Of a stretch of DNA of 64,000 nt, positions 12,018-21,707 are shown piece by piece. This DNA comes from Nonomuraea sp. NBC_00507. GTDB lineage: Bacteria > Actinomycetota > Actinomycetes > Streptosporangiales > Streptosporangiaceae. The stretch is from NCBI RefSeq assembly GCF_036013525.1, contig NZ_CP107853.1, positions 12,400,001 to 12,464,000 of the forward strand, given 5' to 3'. How positions within the stretch are numbered: position 1 is the stretch's first letter; every line of letters begins with the position of its first letter. The notes under the pieces were generated by a model. That model ran no database searches. It saw only the letters and a program-made list of their open reading frames with translations, and had not been told where the DNA came from. A program made the position numbers and the translations under genes.

Positions 12018-13274
12018 ATGTCAGACGGTCACGGTCCCACGCCCGAGACGCCATCAGGCTGGTCGGCCGAACAGCCCCCGCCCTACAGCGCCCCGCCGGC
12101 CTCCCCGTGGACCGCCCCGGGCGCACAGCAGCAGGCTCCTTACGGGCAGCCGTACGGAGAGCAGCCCTCTTACGGACCTGGGCCCCAAACACCATATCCG
12201 CCCCAGCCACAACCCGGTTACGGCTACATGCCGCCTCCGCCCGCGCCGGCGCTGCGGCCGGGCATCATCCCGCTGCGCCCCCTCGGCCTCGGCGACATCC
12301 TCGACGGCACGATCAAGTTCATCCGGTCCAACCCGAGGTCAGTGCTGGGCCTGTCGGCCATCGCCGCCCTGCTCGTCTCCGTGCCCCTGGCCATCGGCCA
12401 GGCGTTCGTGCTCAACACCATGGGCGGCGCGCTGGCCGACCCCACGACACCGGCCGACGAGCTCACCGGCGTCTACGGCGTCGCCGCCCAGTACGGCGGC
12501 ACGCTGATCTCCTACGCCATCCAGTTCGTCGTGGTCACCCTGTTGACCGGCGTGCTGACCCGCATTCTCGGCCGGGCCGTCTTCGGCGGCAACCTCACGG
12601 CGGGCCAGGCATGGCAGCTCGTCAAGGGCCGGATCCCGGCGTTGTTCGGCGTCGTGGGGCTGCTGGCCGCCATCATGCTGGTGCCCATGGCGCTCTTCGT
12701 GCTGCTCTTCGTGCTGCTCATGACGGCGATCTCGGCGGGCTCCTCCAGCAACGGGACCATCGGCCTGATGATCGGGCTGATCTTCCTGTTCGTCATCGGT
12801 TACTTCGCTTTGTATCTCTTCATCAGGACCCGCTTCGCGTTCGCCTCGCCGATCGTGGTCCTGGAGGGCAAGGGCCCGATCGAGGCCATGCGCCGCTCGT
12901 GGCGCCTGGTCACCGGCGACTTCTGGCGGGTGCTCGGCATCCTGCTGCTCACCTCCCTGCTCGTCGGCCTGGTGGCGTTCGTCGTGTCGGTGCCCTTCAC
13001 GCTCGCGGGCACGCTGTTCGGCATGCTCGGCACCGGCTCGGTGGCCAACGCCGTCGTGTCCGCGGTGCTGATCGCGCTCGGCGCCACGCTCAGCGCGATG
13101 TTCACCTATCCCTTCGAGGCAGGGGTGGCCGGCCTGCTCTACGCCGACCGGCGCATGCGCAGCGAAGCGTTCGACCTGGTGCTGCAGACGGCGGCCATCG
13201 AGCAGCAGCGCCAGGGTTGGGTGCACGCCTCGGCCGACGAGCTCTGGCACCCGTCCAACTCCGCCAGGTCGTGA
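12018..13274 (+). CDS. Polytopic membrane protein with proline-rich N-terminus
   Basis: A 418-residue protein. Residues 1-75 are Pro/Gln/Tyr/Gly-rich and probably cytoplasmic; the remainder has about six hydrophobic segments and the conserved LRPLGLGDILDGTIKFIR motif start, resembling the membrane domain seen in glycerophosphodiester phosphodiesterase-like and related actinobacterial proteins. No enzyme motif is visible. The ATG at 12018 (MSDGHGPTPET) is favoured over an upstream ATG because AGGATTGGGA precedes it. The stop overlaps the GTG of the DUF4129 gene by 4 nt (GTGA), placing it first in a translationally coupled operon with the DUF4129, DUF4350, MoxR and DUF58 genes. Confidence 0.8.
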   Translation: MSDGHGPTPETPSGWSAEQPPPYSAPPASPWTAPGAQQQAPYGQPYGEQPSYGPGPQTPYPPQPQPGYGYMPPPPAPALRPGIIPLRPLGLGDILDGTIKFIRSNPRSVLGLSAIAALLVSVPLAIGQAFVLNTMGGALADPTTPADELTGVYGVAAQYGGTLISYAIQFVVVTLLTGVLTRILGRAVFGGNLTAGQAWQLVKGRIPALFGVVGLLAAIMLVPMALFVLLFVLLMTAISAGSSSNGTIGLMIGLIFLFVIGYFALYLFIRTRFAFASPIVVLEGKGPIEAMRRSWRLVTGDFWRVLGILLLTSLLVGLVAFVVSVPFTLAGTLFGMLGTGSVANAVVSAVLIALGATLSAMFTYPFEAGVAGLLYADRRMRSEAFDLVLQTAAIEQQRQGWVHASADELWHPSNSARS

Positions 13275-14527
13275 GCCCGATCGACAGGGAGGAGGCCGCG
13301 CGCCGGGCCGCGGCGGAGCTCCTCAAGCCTGACTACGAGAAAGAATCCTTGGTCGACCTGCTCTACCGGCATTTCACGCAGTTCCTGGGCGACCTGGTCG
13401 ACGCGGCCACGGGCGGCGGGCCGGCGGGCGGGATCATCGCGGCCATGCTGATCGGCCTCATCCTCGTGGGCCTGATCGTGCTGATCTCCTGGCGGCTGCG
13501 CAAGACCGCGCGCAAGAACGCGCTCGCCGGCGGCGGACTGTTCGGGGAGCGGGCGATGACCGCGGCCGAGCACCGGCAGGCCGCCGAACGGCTCGCCCTC
13601 GAGGGGCGCTGGGGCGAGGCCATCCAGGAACGCCTGCGGGCCATCGCCCGTGACCTGGAAGAACGGGCGCTGGTCGACGGCATGCCGGGACGCACGGCCG
13701 ACGAGCTGGCCGCGGAGGCGGCGGTGGCCCTGCCGGGGTTCGCCACGCAGCTGGCGGCGGCGGCGCGCTCGTTCGACGACGTCACGTACGGCGGCGTGCC
13801 CGGGACGCGCGAGGCCTACGAGTCCATGGCCCTCCTCGACGACCACCTCCGCCAGGCCCGCCCCGCCCCGCTGACCACCGCCGCCGAGGCCCGCGTTCCG
13901 GTCGGCATCGGTGCTCCTTCCGGCACCGGGGTTCCGCCGGGCGTCGTCCCTGGCCCCGCGCCGCACGGCCCGCACCGCCCTGCCGGCGGCCCTGCCGGCG
14001 GCCCTGCCGGCGGCTCGGCCGGCGGCTCGGCCGGCGGCTCGGCCGGCGGCCCGCTGAGCAGCCTGAGCCGGGGACCCGGCTCAGGACCGCTGGGCATGCC
14101 GTCGGCGGGCTCGCCCGCTGGTCCGCCCACGAGCCCCAGCGCGGCACCGCCAGCAAGCCCCGGCGCGACGCCGCCGACGAGCCCCGGCGCGGCGCCGCCG
14201 ACGAGCCCCGGCGCGGCGCCGCCGACGAGCCCCGGCGCGGCGCCGCCGACGATGCCCGTGGCGGGGCCGCGCGGGGCGCAGGTGGGTGAGCCTGCGGTGA
14301 GCCCGGCCGCAGGGTCGGCTGCAGGTCCGGATGGCGATCCGTCCGCGGAGCCATCGGTCGAGCGGCGAGGGGACGCACCCCACTCGACCGGCGAGGGGCC
14401 CTCCGACGAAGCCGACGGCAGGCCGGCGGGAGGCGCGGCGGACCAATCCGGCGCAGCGGAGGCGCGGGGTGAGGCTGACGAGACCGGGGAGCGGCGCGCG
14501 CCCGAGTCCGGCGGAGGGCAGACGTGA
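13271..14527 (+). CDS. DUF4129-domain membrane protein with long repetitive tail
   Basis: A 418-residue protein starting at a GTG (VSPIDREEAARRAAAELL) that overlaps the preceding stop. One transmembrane helix lies at about 54-74, followed by the DUF4129 region (about 95-190: EHRQAAERLALEGRWGEAI...RTADELA). DUF4129 proteins sit beside transglutaminase-like or MoxR/DUF58 genes and have no firm function. From about residue 200 the chain becomes low complexity, with GGPA/GGSA repeats and an eight-residue TSPGAAPP repeat, and then an acidic tail; this tail is far longer than usual. The stop overlaps the next start (GTGA). Confidence 0.8.
   Translation: MSPIDREEAARRAAAELLKPDYEKESLVDLLYRHFTQFLGDLVDAATGGGPAGGIIAAMLIGLILVGLIVLISWRLRKTARKNALAGGGLFGERAMTAAEHRQAAERLALEGRWGEAIQERLRAIARDLEERALVDGMPGRTADELAAEAAVALPGFATQLAAAARSFDDVTYGGVPGTREAYESMALLDDHLRQARPAPLTTAAEARVPVGIGAPSGTGVPPGVVPGPAPHGPHRPAGGPAGGPAGGSAGGSAGGSAGGPLSSLSRGPGSGPLGMPSAGSPAGPPTSPSAAPPASPGATPPTSPGAAPPTSPGAAPPTSPGAAPPTMPVAGPRGAQVGEPAVSPAAGSAAGPDGDPSAEPSVERRGDAPHSTGEGPSDEADGRPAGGAADQSGAAEARGEADETGERRAPESGGGQT
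14173..14244 (+). repeat. Three perfect 24-bp tandem repeats in the DUF4129 tail
   Basis: Three identical 24-nt units (14173-14196, 14197-14220, 14221-14244) encode the eight-residue PTSPGAAP-type repeat. Diverged copies lie just before (from about 14125) and a partial copy just after. The period is a multiple of three, so copy-number change would keep the frame. Confidence 0.9.
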
Positions 14528-15727
14528 GCGTGATCATGCGTCAGACGGTGGCGCCCGGCGGGCCGCAGGCCGGCACCGCGCCCGGCGGGTCAGAACCCAC
14601 CTCCCCCACCGCCCGCTCCATCTGGACCGCCGGCCGCATGATCGTGCTGCTCGGCGCCGTTCTCATCCTGGCGGCGGTGGTAGGAGTCCTGATCACCCCA
14701 TCCCAGGGCCCGTCCCGCCCCTTCGACCCCACGGACACCTCCGTGGCCGGCTCCAAGGCGCTCGCCGAGCTCCTGCGCTCGCGCGGCGTCAAGGTGGACA
14801 GGGTCGACTCCGTGCAGGCGGCGGCCGACCTGACCGCACGGGGCGGCAACCGCCTGCTCCTGATCACGGACACGACGTACTTCGACGAACACGCCCTGTC
14901 CAGGATCCCGGGCGACCGCCTGATCGCCGGCGACGTCTTCGGCCTCCAGGCCCTCGCCCCCGGCGTACGCACCCGCCCGGAAGCGGCCCGCCCCCGCTCC
15001 CGCGAGCCGCAGTGCCAGTTGCCCGCGGCCAGGCTGGCGGGCAGCGCGTACATGGGCGGCGTGGTGTTCGACGCCCCGGCGGGCGGCACCGGCTGCTACC
15101 CAGCGTCCGGCGGCGGACACACGCTGGTCAGCTACCCGAACGCGGGTGGCGTCACGACGGTCGTCGGCGACGGCTCGTTCATGACGAACCGTCGGCTGGC
15201 CGAGGACGGCAACGCGGCGCTCGCCCTCAACCTGATCGGCACCGGCCGCCCCGTCACCTGGCTGATCCGCCCCGAGCGCCCACCGGCGACGGAGCTGCCC
15301 GGCGAGCGCGGCCAGTCGATGTACGACCTGATGCCCGACAACATCCGCTGGACCATCTACATGGCGATCATCGCCGTGGGCGTCACCGCGCTCTGGCGGG
15401 GCAGGCGTCTGGGCCCGGTGGTGGCCGAGCGGCTGCCGGTCATCGTACGGGCGGCCGAGACGGTCGAGGGCCGTGGCCGCCTCTACCGGGCCAGACGCGC
15501 CAGGCAACGCGCCGCCGAATCGCTGCGCGCGGGCACGATCGACCGCCTGACCCCCAGGCTGGGCCTCACGTCCGGCGCGGGCCCGCAGGAGGTCGTCGCG
15601 GCGCTCGCCGCCCGTACCCGGCAGGACTCCCACCAGGTCGGCGCGGCACTGTACGGACCACCCCCGGCCGACGACGCCGCCCTCGTGGCCCTGGCCGGAT
15701 ACTTGGACTTCATCGAAAGGCAGGTCA

Positions 15728-15738
<11 letters not shown>
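14524..15738 (+). CDS. DUF4350-domain membrane protein
   Basis: A 404-residue protein with transmembrane helices near 37-58 and 277-297 and between them an extracytoplasmic DUF4350 domain (SKALAELLRSRGVKV...LLITDTTYFDEHALSRIPG). The family is a fixed companion of DUF4129, MoxR and DUF58 genes; no reaction is known. The GTG start overlaps the previous stop by 4 nt and the 3' end overlaps the MoxR start by 11 nt, so the block is translationally coupled. Confidence 0.85.
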
Positions 15739-16708
<970 letters not shown>

Positions 16709-16715
16709 TGTCGGC

Positions 16716-16781
16716 TCTGACGGAAACCGGCATGGCGGTGAACCCATGTCTGACGGAAACCGGCATGGCGGTGAGCCGATG
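16716..16781 (+). repeat. 33-bp tandem duplication carrying a translation start
   Basis: Two adjacent 33-nt copies (16716-16748 and 16749-16781) differ at two positions. Each holds an SD-like GGCGGTGA followed after four or five bases by ATG (16746 and 16779), in the same frame. The words GGCTCTGACGG at 16713 and 16781 bracket the insertion, offset by 68 nt, which is not a multiple of three. Confidence 0.85.
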
Positions 16782-18161
16782 GCTCTGACGGGACGTGCCG
16801 GACTGGTCGCGGCGCTCGGGATCGTGGTGGTGTTGCTCGCGCCCCAGCCCGGCCCCGCGCTCGCGGGCGTGTGCCTGCTGCTGGCCGCCGCGATCGTCGT
16901 GGACCTGGTGTTCGCGGGGGCTGTGCGGCCGTTGCGGTTCCACCGCTCCGGCGACACGCTCGTACGCCTGGGCCAGCGGGCCACGGTCGAGCTGATCGTG
17001 GAGAACCCGGGCGGCAGGCGGGTACGCGGCGTGCTGAGGGACGCCTGGCCGCCTTCCGCGAACGCCACCCCGCGGGTCGCCACGCTGGACGTCCCCAAAG
17101 GCGAGCGCCGCAAGATCGTCGTGACGCTGGACCCGACCAGGCGCGGCGACCGGTCGTCGGTGGCGGTCACGGTGCGTTCCCTGGGCCCGCTCGGCCTCGC
17201 CGCCCGCCAGGGCAGTCATCGGTCGCCGTGGACGGTGCGGGTGCTGCCGCCGTTCCTGTCGCGCAAGCATCTGCCCTCGCGGCTGGCCAGGCTCCGGGAG
17301 CTGGAGGGCCAGCACCCGGCGCTGGTACGCGGGCAGGGCACCGAGTTCGACTCGCTGCGCGAGTACGTGGTCGGCGATGACGTGCGCTCCATCGACTGGC
17401 GGGCCACCGCGCGCCGCCACGACGTGGTCGTGCGCACCTGGCGCCCGGAACGCGACCGCCGCGTGCTGATCGTGCTCGACACCGGCCGCACCTCGGCGGG
17501 CCGGGTGGGCGACGCACCGATCCCCATGGCCGGCGCGGCGGCGGGCGGCGGCGGGCTGCTGGTCAGGCCGGATCCGCGGCCCGCAGGCGCTCGGCCGGGC
17601 TGGCCGCGGCTCGACTGGTCGATGGACGCGGCACTGCTGCTGGCCGCGCTCGCCGCCAGGGCCGGCGACCAGGTGGACTTCCTGGCCTACGACCGGGCCG
17701 TACGCGCCTGGGTGGCCGGGGCGTCCCGGACGGAGCTACTGTCGTCGCTGGTCAACGTGATGGCGCCGATCGAGGCCGAGCTGATCGAGGCCGACTCGCA
17801 GGGCATGGTGGCGGCCATTCTGTCGCGGGCCAAGCGGCGCTGCCTGGTGGTGCTGCTGACGGACCTGAACTCGGCGGCCCTGGACGAGGGGCTGATGCCG
17901 GTGCTGCCGCAGTTGTCGTCGCGCCATCTGGTGCTGGTGGCCGGGGTGTCCGATCCGCGGGTGGCGGCGATGGCGGCCCGCCGGGGATCGGCCGAGGACG
18001 TGTACGACGCGGCGGCGGCCGAGCACAGCCAGCTCGAACGCCGGCGCATCACAGCCCGGCTGCGGCGGCACGGGGTGGAGGTCGTGGACGCGCCGCCGGA
18101 GGACATCGCGCCAGCCCTCGCGGACGCGTACCTGGCGCTGAAGGCCGCCGGACGGCTGTAG
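16746..18161 (+). CDS. DUF58-domain protein (MoxR partner)
   Basis: A DUF58 protein of up to 471 residues. Two N-terminal hydrophobic helices are followed by an immunoglobulin-like region and the DUF58/VWA-like core with the family signature EFDSLREYVVGDDVRSIDWRA (the EYVxGDDxRxIDW box) and a VLIVLDTGR strand. Such proteins act with MoxR ATPases; the molecular task is unknown. The start is ambiguous: ATG 16746 (MSDGNRHGGEP) and ATG 16779 (MALTGRAGL) both carry SD-like sequence because the region is duplicated. The likely ancestral start, ATG 16708 overlapping the moxR stop, is now out of frame. Confidence 0.88.
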   Translation: MSDGNRHGGEPMALTGRAGLVAALGIVVVLLAPQPGPALAGVCLLLAAAIVVDLVFAGAVRPLRFHRSGDTLVRLGQRATVELIVENPGGRRVRGVLRDAWPPSANATPRVATLDVPKGERRKIVVTLDPTRRGDRSSVAVTVRSLGPLGLAARQGSHRSPWTVRVLPPFLSRKHLPSRLARLRELEGQHPALVRGQGTEFDSLREYVVGDDVRSIDWRATARRHDVVVRTWRPERDRRVLIVLDTGRTSAGRVGDAPIPMAGAAAGGGGLLVRPDPRPAGARPGWPRLDWSMDAALLLAALAARAGDQVDFLAYDRAVRAWVAGASRTELLSSLVNVMAPIEAELIEADSQGMVAAILSRAKRRCLVVLLTDLNSAALDEGLMPVLPQLSSRHLVLVAGVSDPRVAAMAARRGSAEDVYDAAAAEHSQLERRRITARLRRHGVEVVDAPPEDIAPALADAYLALKAAGRL

Positions 18162-18165
18162 GCCG

Positions 18166-19158
18166 TCAGGCGGTGGGGGCGACGTCGGGGGCGCGTTCGA
18201 GGTCGCCGGTCTCGTTCTCCCGCAGGGCCCGGCGGCCGAAGACGATCACGTACGTCAGGAAAATCGCCTCCGCGAGCACCCCGATGCCGACCCGCGCCCA
18301 CGTGGGCAGCCCCGACGGGGTCACGAACGCCTCGATCAGCCCCGACACGAACAGCACCACGACCAGCCCGAGCGCCACGCTCATCACCGCCCGGCCCTGC
18401 TCGGCCAGCGCGTCCACCCGCCGCCGCGGCCCGGGGTCGATCGCCGTCCAGCCCAGGCGCATGCCCACGGCCGCAGCCAGGAACACGGCGGTCAGCTCCA
18501 GCAGGCCGTGCGGCATGATCAGCCCGAAGAAGATGTCCAGCTTGTCCCTGGAGGCCATGAGACCGCCGGCGACGCCGACATTCTCGGCGTTCGCGTAAAG
18601 CGCGTACGGGATCGGCAATCCCAGGAGGACCGAGTAGATGATCATCAATGCGGAGACCCACGCGTTGTTGATCCACACCGCGCTGGCGAAGGACGCGGCC
18701 GGGTTCTCCGAGTAGTAGTCGGCGAAGTCGTGCTCGACCAGCTGGGTGATCTCGTCCTCGGTGTAGATCGACGCCTGGACGTCGGGATTGCCCGCCACCC
18801 ACGCGCCCATCACCCAGGAGACCGCCACGAACGCCAGCGCGCTCGCCAGCCACCACCACCGCGCCCGGTAGGCCACCACGGGGAACGACACCGTGAAGAA
18901 CCTCACCAGCTCCCGCCACGCGGGCGTGTGCGCGCCGGTCACCGCCGACCTGGCCCTGGCCACCAGCGCGGACAGCCGGCCGGTCAGCATCGGGTCGCCG
19001 GCGGAGGAGCGGACGATGGACAGGTGCGTCGCCACCCGCTGGTAGAGGTCGACCAACTCGTCCACCTCGGCGCCGGTCAGCGACGAGCGGTGCTTGACCA
19101 GGTGGTCGAGCCTGTCCCAGGCCTGGCGGTGTGCTGCGATGAACGCGTCGATGTCCAC
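18166..19158 (-). CDS. SpoIIM-like (stage II sporulation protein M family) membrane protein
   Basis: A 330-residue integral membrane protein. The N-terminal 90 residues are soluble and helical (MDIDAFIAAHRQAWDRLDHLV), then come at least five transmembrane segments with the family motifs NNAWVSALMIIYSVLLGLP and MPHGLLELTAVFLAAAVGM. In Bacillus SpoIIM acts in forespore engulfment; actinobacterial homologues lie beside RDD, DUF4129 and MoxR genes with no defined role. It converges on the DUF58 gene (4 nt apart) and is divergent from the RDD gene across a 51-bp gap that must contain both promoters. Confidence 0.88.
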   Translation of the reverse strand: MDIDAFIAAHRQAWDRLDHLVKHRSSLTGAEVDELVDLYQRVATHLSIVRSSAGDPMLTGRLSALVARARSAVTGAHTPAWRELVRFFTVSFPVVAYRARWWWLASALAFVAVSWVMGAWVAGNPDVQASIYTEDEITQLVEHDFADYYSENPAASFASAVWINNAWVSALMIIYSVLLGLPIPYALYANAENVGVAGGLMASRDKLDIFFGLIMPHGLLELTAVFLAAAVGMRLGWTAIDPGPRRRVDALAEQGRAVMSVALGLVVVLFVSGLIEAFVTPSGLPTWARVGIGVLAEAIFLTYVIVFGRRALRENETGDLERAPDVAPTA

Positions 19159-19209
19159 CTGAACATTCTGGCCGCTCGATCACCCGTACATAGCCGTTAG
19201 GCTCCACAT

Positions 19210-20235
19210 ATGTCAGAGGTTGTGACCGGCGACGCCGTCGTCGTCGAGGTGCGCATCGCGCAGATGCCCTCCCGCGCGGTGGCGATCATCATCGACATGG
19301 CCGTGCAGCTGACCGTGCTGGTGGGCGTGTACGCGCTCTTAGGCGCATTCGCCTTCATCTCGGACACGGCCATGCTCACAGCCGTCATGATCGCGCTGGT
19401 GGTGCTGGTGATGGTGGGTTATCCCGTGCTGTTCGAGTCGCTCAGCAGGGGACGCAGCCTCGGCAAGCTGGCGCTCGGACTGCGCGTGGTCAGCGACGAC
19501 GGCAGCCCTGAGCGGTTCAGGCAGGCGTTGTTCCGCGGGCTGGCCGGGATGGTGGAGTTCTGGCTGCTGTACGGCGCGCCTGCGCTGATCTCCTCGCTGG
19601 TGTCGCAGCGGGGCAAGCGGCTCGGCGACATCTTCGCGGGCACGATCGTGATCTCCGAGCGGGCGCCGCGCGACAGGGGCCAGATGATCGTGATGCCACC
19701 GCCGCTGGCGAGCTGGGCGGCCAGGCTGGAGTTGTCCCAGCTGCCCGACGAGGTGGTCCAGGCCGCCCGGCAGTACCTGTCGCGGTGGCACGACCTCTCG
19801 CCGCAGGTGCAGCATGAGATGGGGGTGCGGATCGCGACCCAGGTGGCGGCGTCCGTCTCGCCGGCGGCGCCGCCGGGGGTGCCGCCGCACGCGTACCTGA
19901 GCGCCGTCCTGGCCGAGCGCCGCCGGCGGGAGGAAACGCGCCTCGCACAGCGCGCCGGCGCCGCCTCCGCCAACGGCGTGCCGCAGCCAGGCCCGTACCA
20001 GACGCCCCAGCCGGGCCCGTACCAGGGAGCTCGACCGGCCGCATACCCGCAGCCTGACCCTTACGGACAGCCCGGCGGTCCCTACGGACAACCTGGCCCT
20101 TCTGGACAGCCTGGCGGTCCCTACGGACAACCTGGCCCTTCCGGACAGCCTGGGCCTTATGCGCAGCCCAGGCCGCCGGCGCCCGCCCCGGAGCCGCCGA
20201 AGGCGACTCCGGGTGGGTTCGCGCCACCTCAGTAA
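19210..20235 (+). CDS. RDD-family membrane protein with Pro/Gly/Gln repeat tail
   Basis: A 341-residue protein. The RDD domain (about 8-150) has the family residues (PSRAVAIIIDM; SLGKLALGLRVV; RLGDIFAGTIVIS) and three to four transmembrane helices. Residues 150-230 are hydrophilic and the C-terminus (about 255-341) is a proline/glycine/glutamine-rich repeat (GQPGGPYGQPGPS type). RDD proteins are of largely unknown function; some are exchangers. It is divergent from the SpoIIM-like gene and ends 4 nt from the convergent LVIVD gene. Confidence 0.85.
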   Translation: MSEVVTGDAVVVEVRIAQMPSRAVAIIIDMAVQLTVLVGVYALLGAFAFISDTAMLTAVMIALVVLVMVGYPVLFESLSRGRSLGKLALGLRVVSDDGSPERFRQALFRGLAGMVEFWLLYGAPALISSLVSQRGKRLGDIFAGTIVISERAPRDRGQMIVMPPPLASWAARLELSQLPDEVVQAARQYLSRWHDLSPQVQHEMGVRIATQVAASVSPAAPPGVPPHAYLSAVLAERRRREETRLAQRAGAASANGVPQPGPYQTPQPGPYQGARPAAYPQPDPYGQPGGPYGQPGPSGQPGGPYGQPGPSGQPGPYAQPRPPAPAPEPPKATPGGFAPPQ

Positions 20236-20239
20236 AGGA

Positions 20240-21619
20240 TCAGTGCCATCCGCCCCGGTACGACTCCTGCGTCTGCACGTTCAACCGGCCGGTGCGAACG
20301 TACTTGGCGCTGTCCGTGAGCGGATCGTTGATCTTGAGGATGTCGAGGCCCTCATGGAAGTCGGCCCCGTAGATGTAGCCGTTGTAGTAGTAGGCCGACC
20401 AGATGCCGCCTCCGCCGCCGGCCGCGCGGGGACCGCGCTCGAAGTAGCCGATCTCCTTCGGGTTGGCGGCGTCGGTGAAGTCCCAGATCGACAACCCGCC
20501 CATGTACCAGGCCTGGACCATGATGTCGCGGCCCTTGACCGGGATGAGCGAGCCGTTGTGGGCCACGCAGTTCTCGGAGTCGGCCTGGTGACGCGAGATC
20601 TTGAAGTAGCTCTTGAAGACGAGCTGCCCGTTCACGATCTCGTAGATCGCGTCCGCGCCCTTGTTCGGGCCCGTCGCCTCATTGCAGGTGGCCGCTCCGC
20701 CGCCACCGAGCTCGTCGGTGAAGACGACCTTCTTGGCGTCGTTGCTGAAGGTGGCCGAGTGCCAGAAGGCGAAGTTCGGGTCCGTGGTCCTGGCGGTGAC
20801 CTTCGGGTTGAGCCGGTCGGAGATGTCGAACAGCACGCCGTCGCCCATGCACGCGCCCGCCGCGATGTTCTTCTCGGCGTAGGCGGTGATGTCGTGGCAG
20901 CCGGTGGTCGGCACGAGCAGGCCGGGCTGATCGTGGTTGCCGCCGTCGGGGAAGACGAGCGGGGTTGCCGCGACCGCCGCCGCGGTCGGGTTGTCCAGCG
21001 GCACCTTGATGATCGAGATCTTGTCATGCGGCGGCATGCAGTCCGGGAAGTTCTCGGCCGGCAGGTATGACGACACGTAGACGTAGACGTTCTTGTGCTT
21101 GTCGCGCCCCTTGCCCGGCACCAACGTCAGGGTGTGGGAGCCGCAGTTGGTCTCGACCGACTTAATGTACTTCGGGTTGGCCTTGTCGGAGATGTCGAAG
21201 ATCCGTACGCCCTCCCACGACTCCTTGATCGACGCAGATTGCGACGAGCTGCTGCACGAGTCGTTGTTGCGGGAGGAGTCGACGGCGCCGAACAGCAGGT
21301 TGCCGTAGACGCTGACATCCATCTGGGAGCCCGGGCAGACGACGGAGCTGACGACCGTCGCCTTCTTGGGGTCCCTGATGTCGTAGATCGAGAAGCCGCC
21401 ATAGTTGCCGACGTAGGCGTAGCCGTCCTGGAAGGCGATGTCGGTGTTGATGGTGCTTGCGATCGGGGCGGGTTTGGGGATGTTGAGCACGTGGGTCACG
21501 TTGGGGCTCATGACCACCGTGTCGGGGGGTGGGATGTCGGCGGCCAGCGCGGGCATTCCGGTCAGCGCTAACGCGAAAGCCGCCGCTGCCGCTACGAGGG
21601 TACGGCGCGGAGTGGACAC
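20240..21619 (-). CDS. Secreted LVIVD-repeat beta-propeller protein (copy 1)
   Basis: A 459-residue exported protein with a Sec signal (STPRRTLVAAAAAFALALTG...ALA|AD) and LVIVD-type repeats (YAYVGNYGGFSIYDIRDP, VRIFDISDKANP, GVLFDISDRLNP, GLSIWDFTDAANP, YGADFHEGLDILKIND) expected to fold as a beta-propeller on the cell surface or in the medium. Ligand and role are unknown. The GTG at 21619 follows AAGGAGG at good distance; an upstream ATG at 21658 lacks one. It lies 88 nt downstream of a paralogue in the same direction, so the pair is a tandem duplication and possibly one transcript. Confidence 0.85.
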   Translation of the reverse strand: MSTPRRTLVAAAAAFALALTGMPALAADIPPPDTVVMSPNVTHVLNIPKPAPIASTINTDIAFQDGYAYVGNYGGFSIYDIRDPKKATVVSSVVCPGSQMDVSVYGNLLFGAVDSSRNNDSCSSSSQSASIKESWEGVRIFDISDKANPKYIKSVETNCGSHTLTLVPGKGRDKHKNVYVYVSSYLPAENFPDCMPPHDKISIIKVPLDNPTAAAVAATPLVFPDGGNHDQPGLLVPTTGCHDITAYAEKNIAAGACMGDGVLFDISDRLNPKVTARTTDPNFAFWHSATFSNDAKKVVFTDELGGGGAATCNEATGPNKGADAIYEIVNGQLVFKSYFKISRHQADSENCVAHNGSLIPVKGRDIMVQAWYMGGLSIWDFTDAANPKEIGYFERGPRAAGGGGGIWSAYYYNGYIYGADFHEGLDILKINDPLTDSAKYVRTGRLNVQTQESYRGGWH

Positions 21620-21707
21620 TCGGGAGCCTCCTTGATCACTTATGTCCCGATGGAGCAACGCTGACGAGGACCCCGGGTCAGGGGGCCTCGTCAGCCGATG
21701 AGAACGG

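Noticed and set aside
11927..14527. 866-codon plus-strand frame joining the 12-kb membrane protein and DUF4129 gene
   Set aside because: Only its 3' half from the GTG at 13271 is real; the 5' half is a shadow in another frame of the upstream membrane protein gene.
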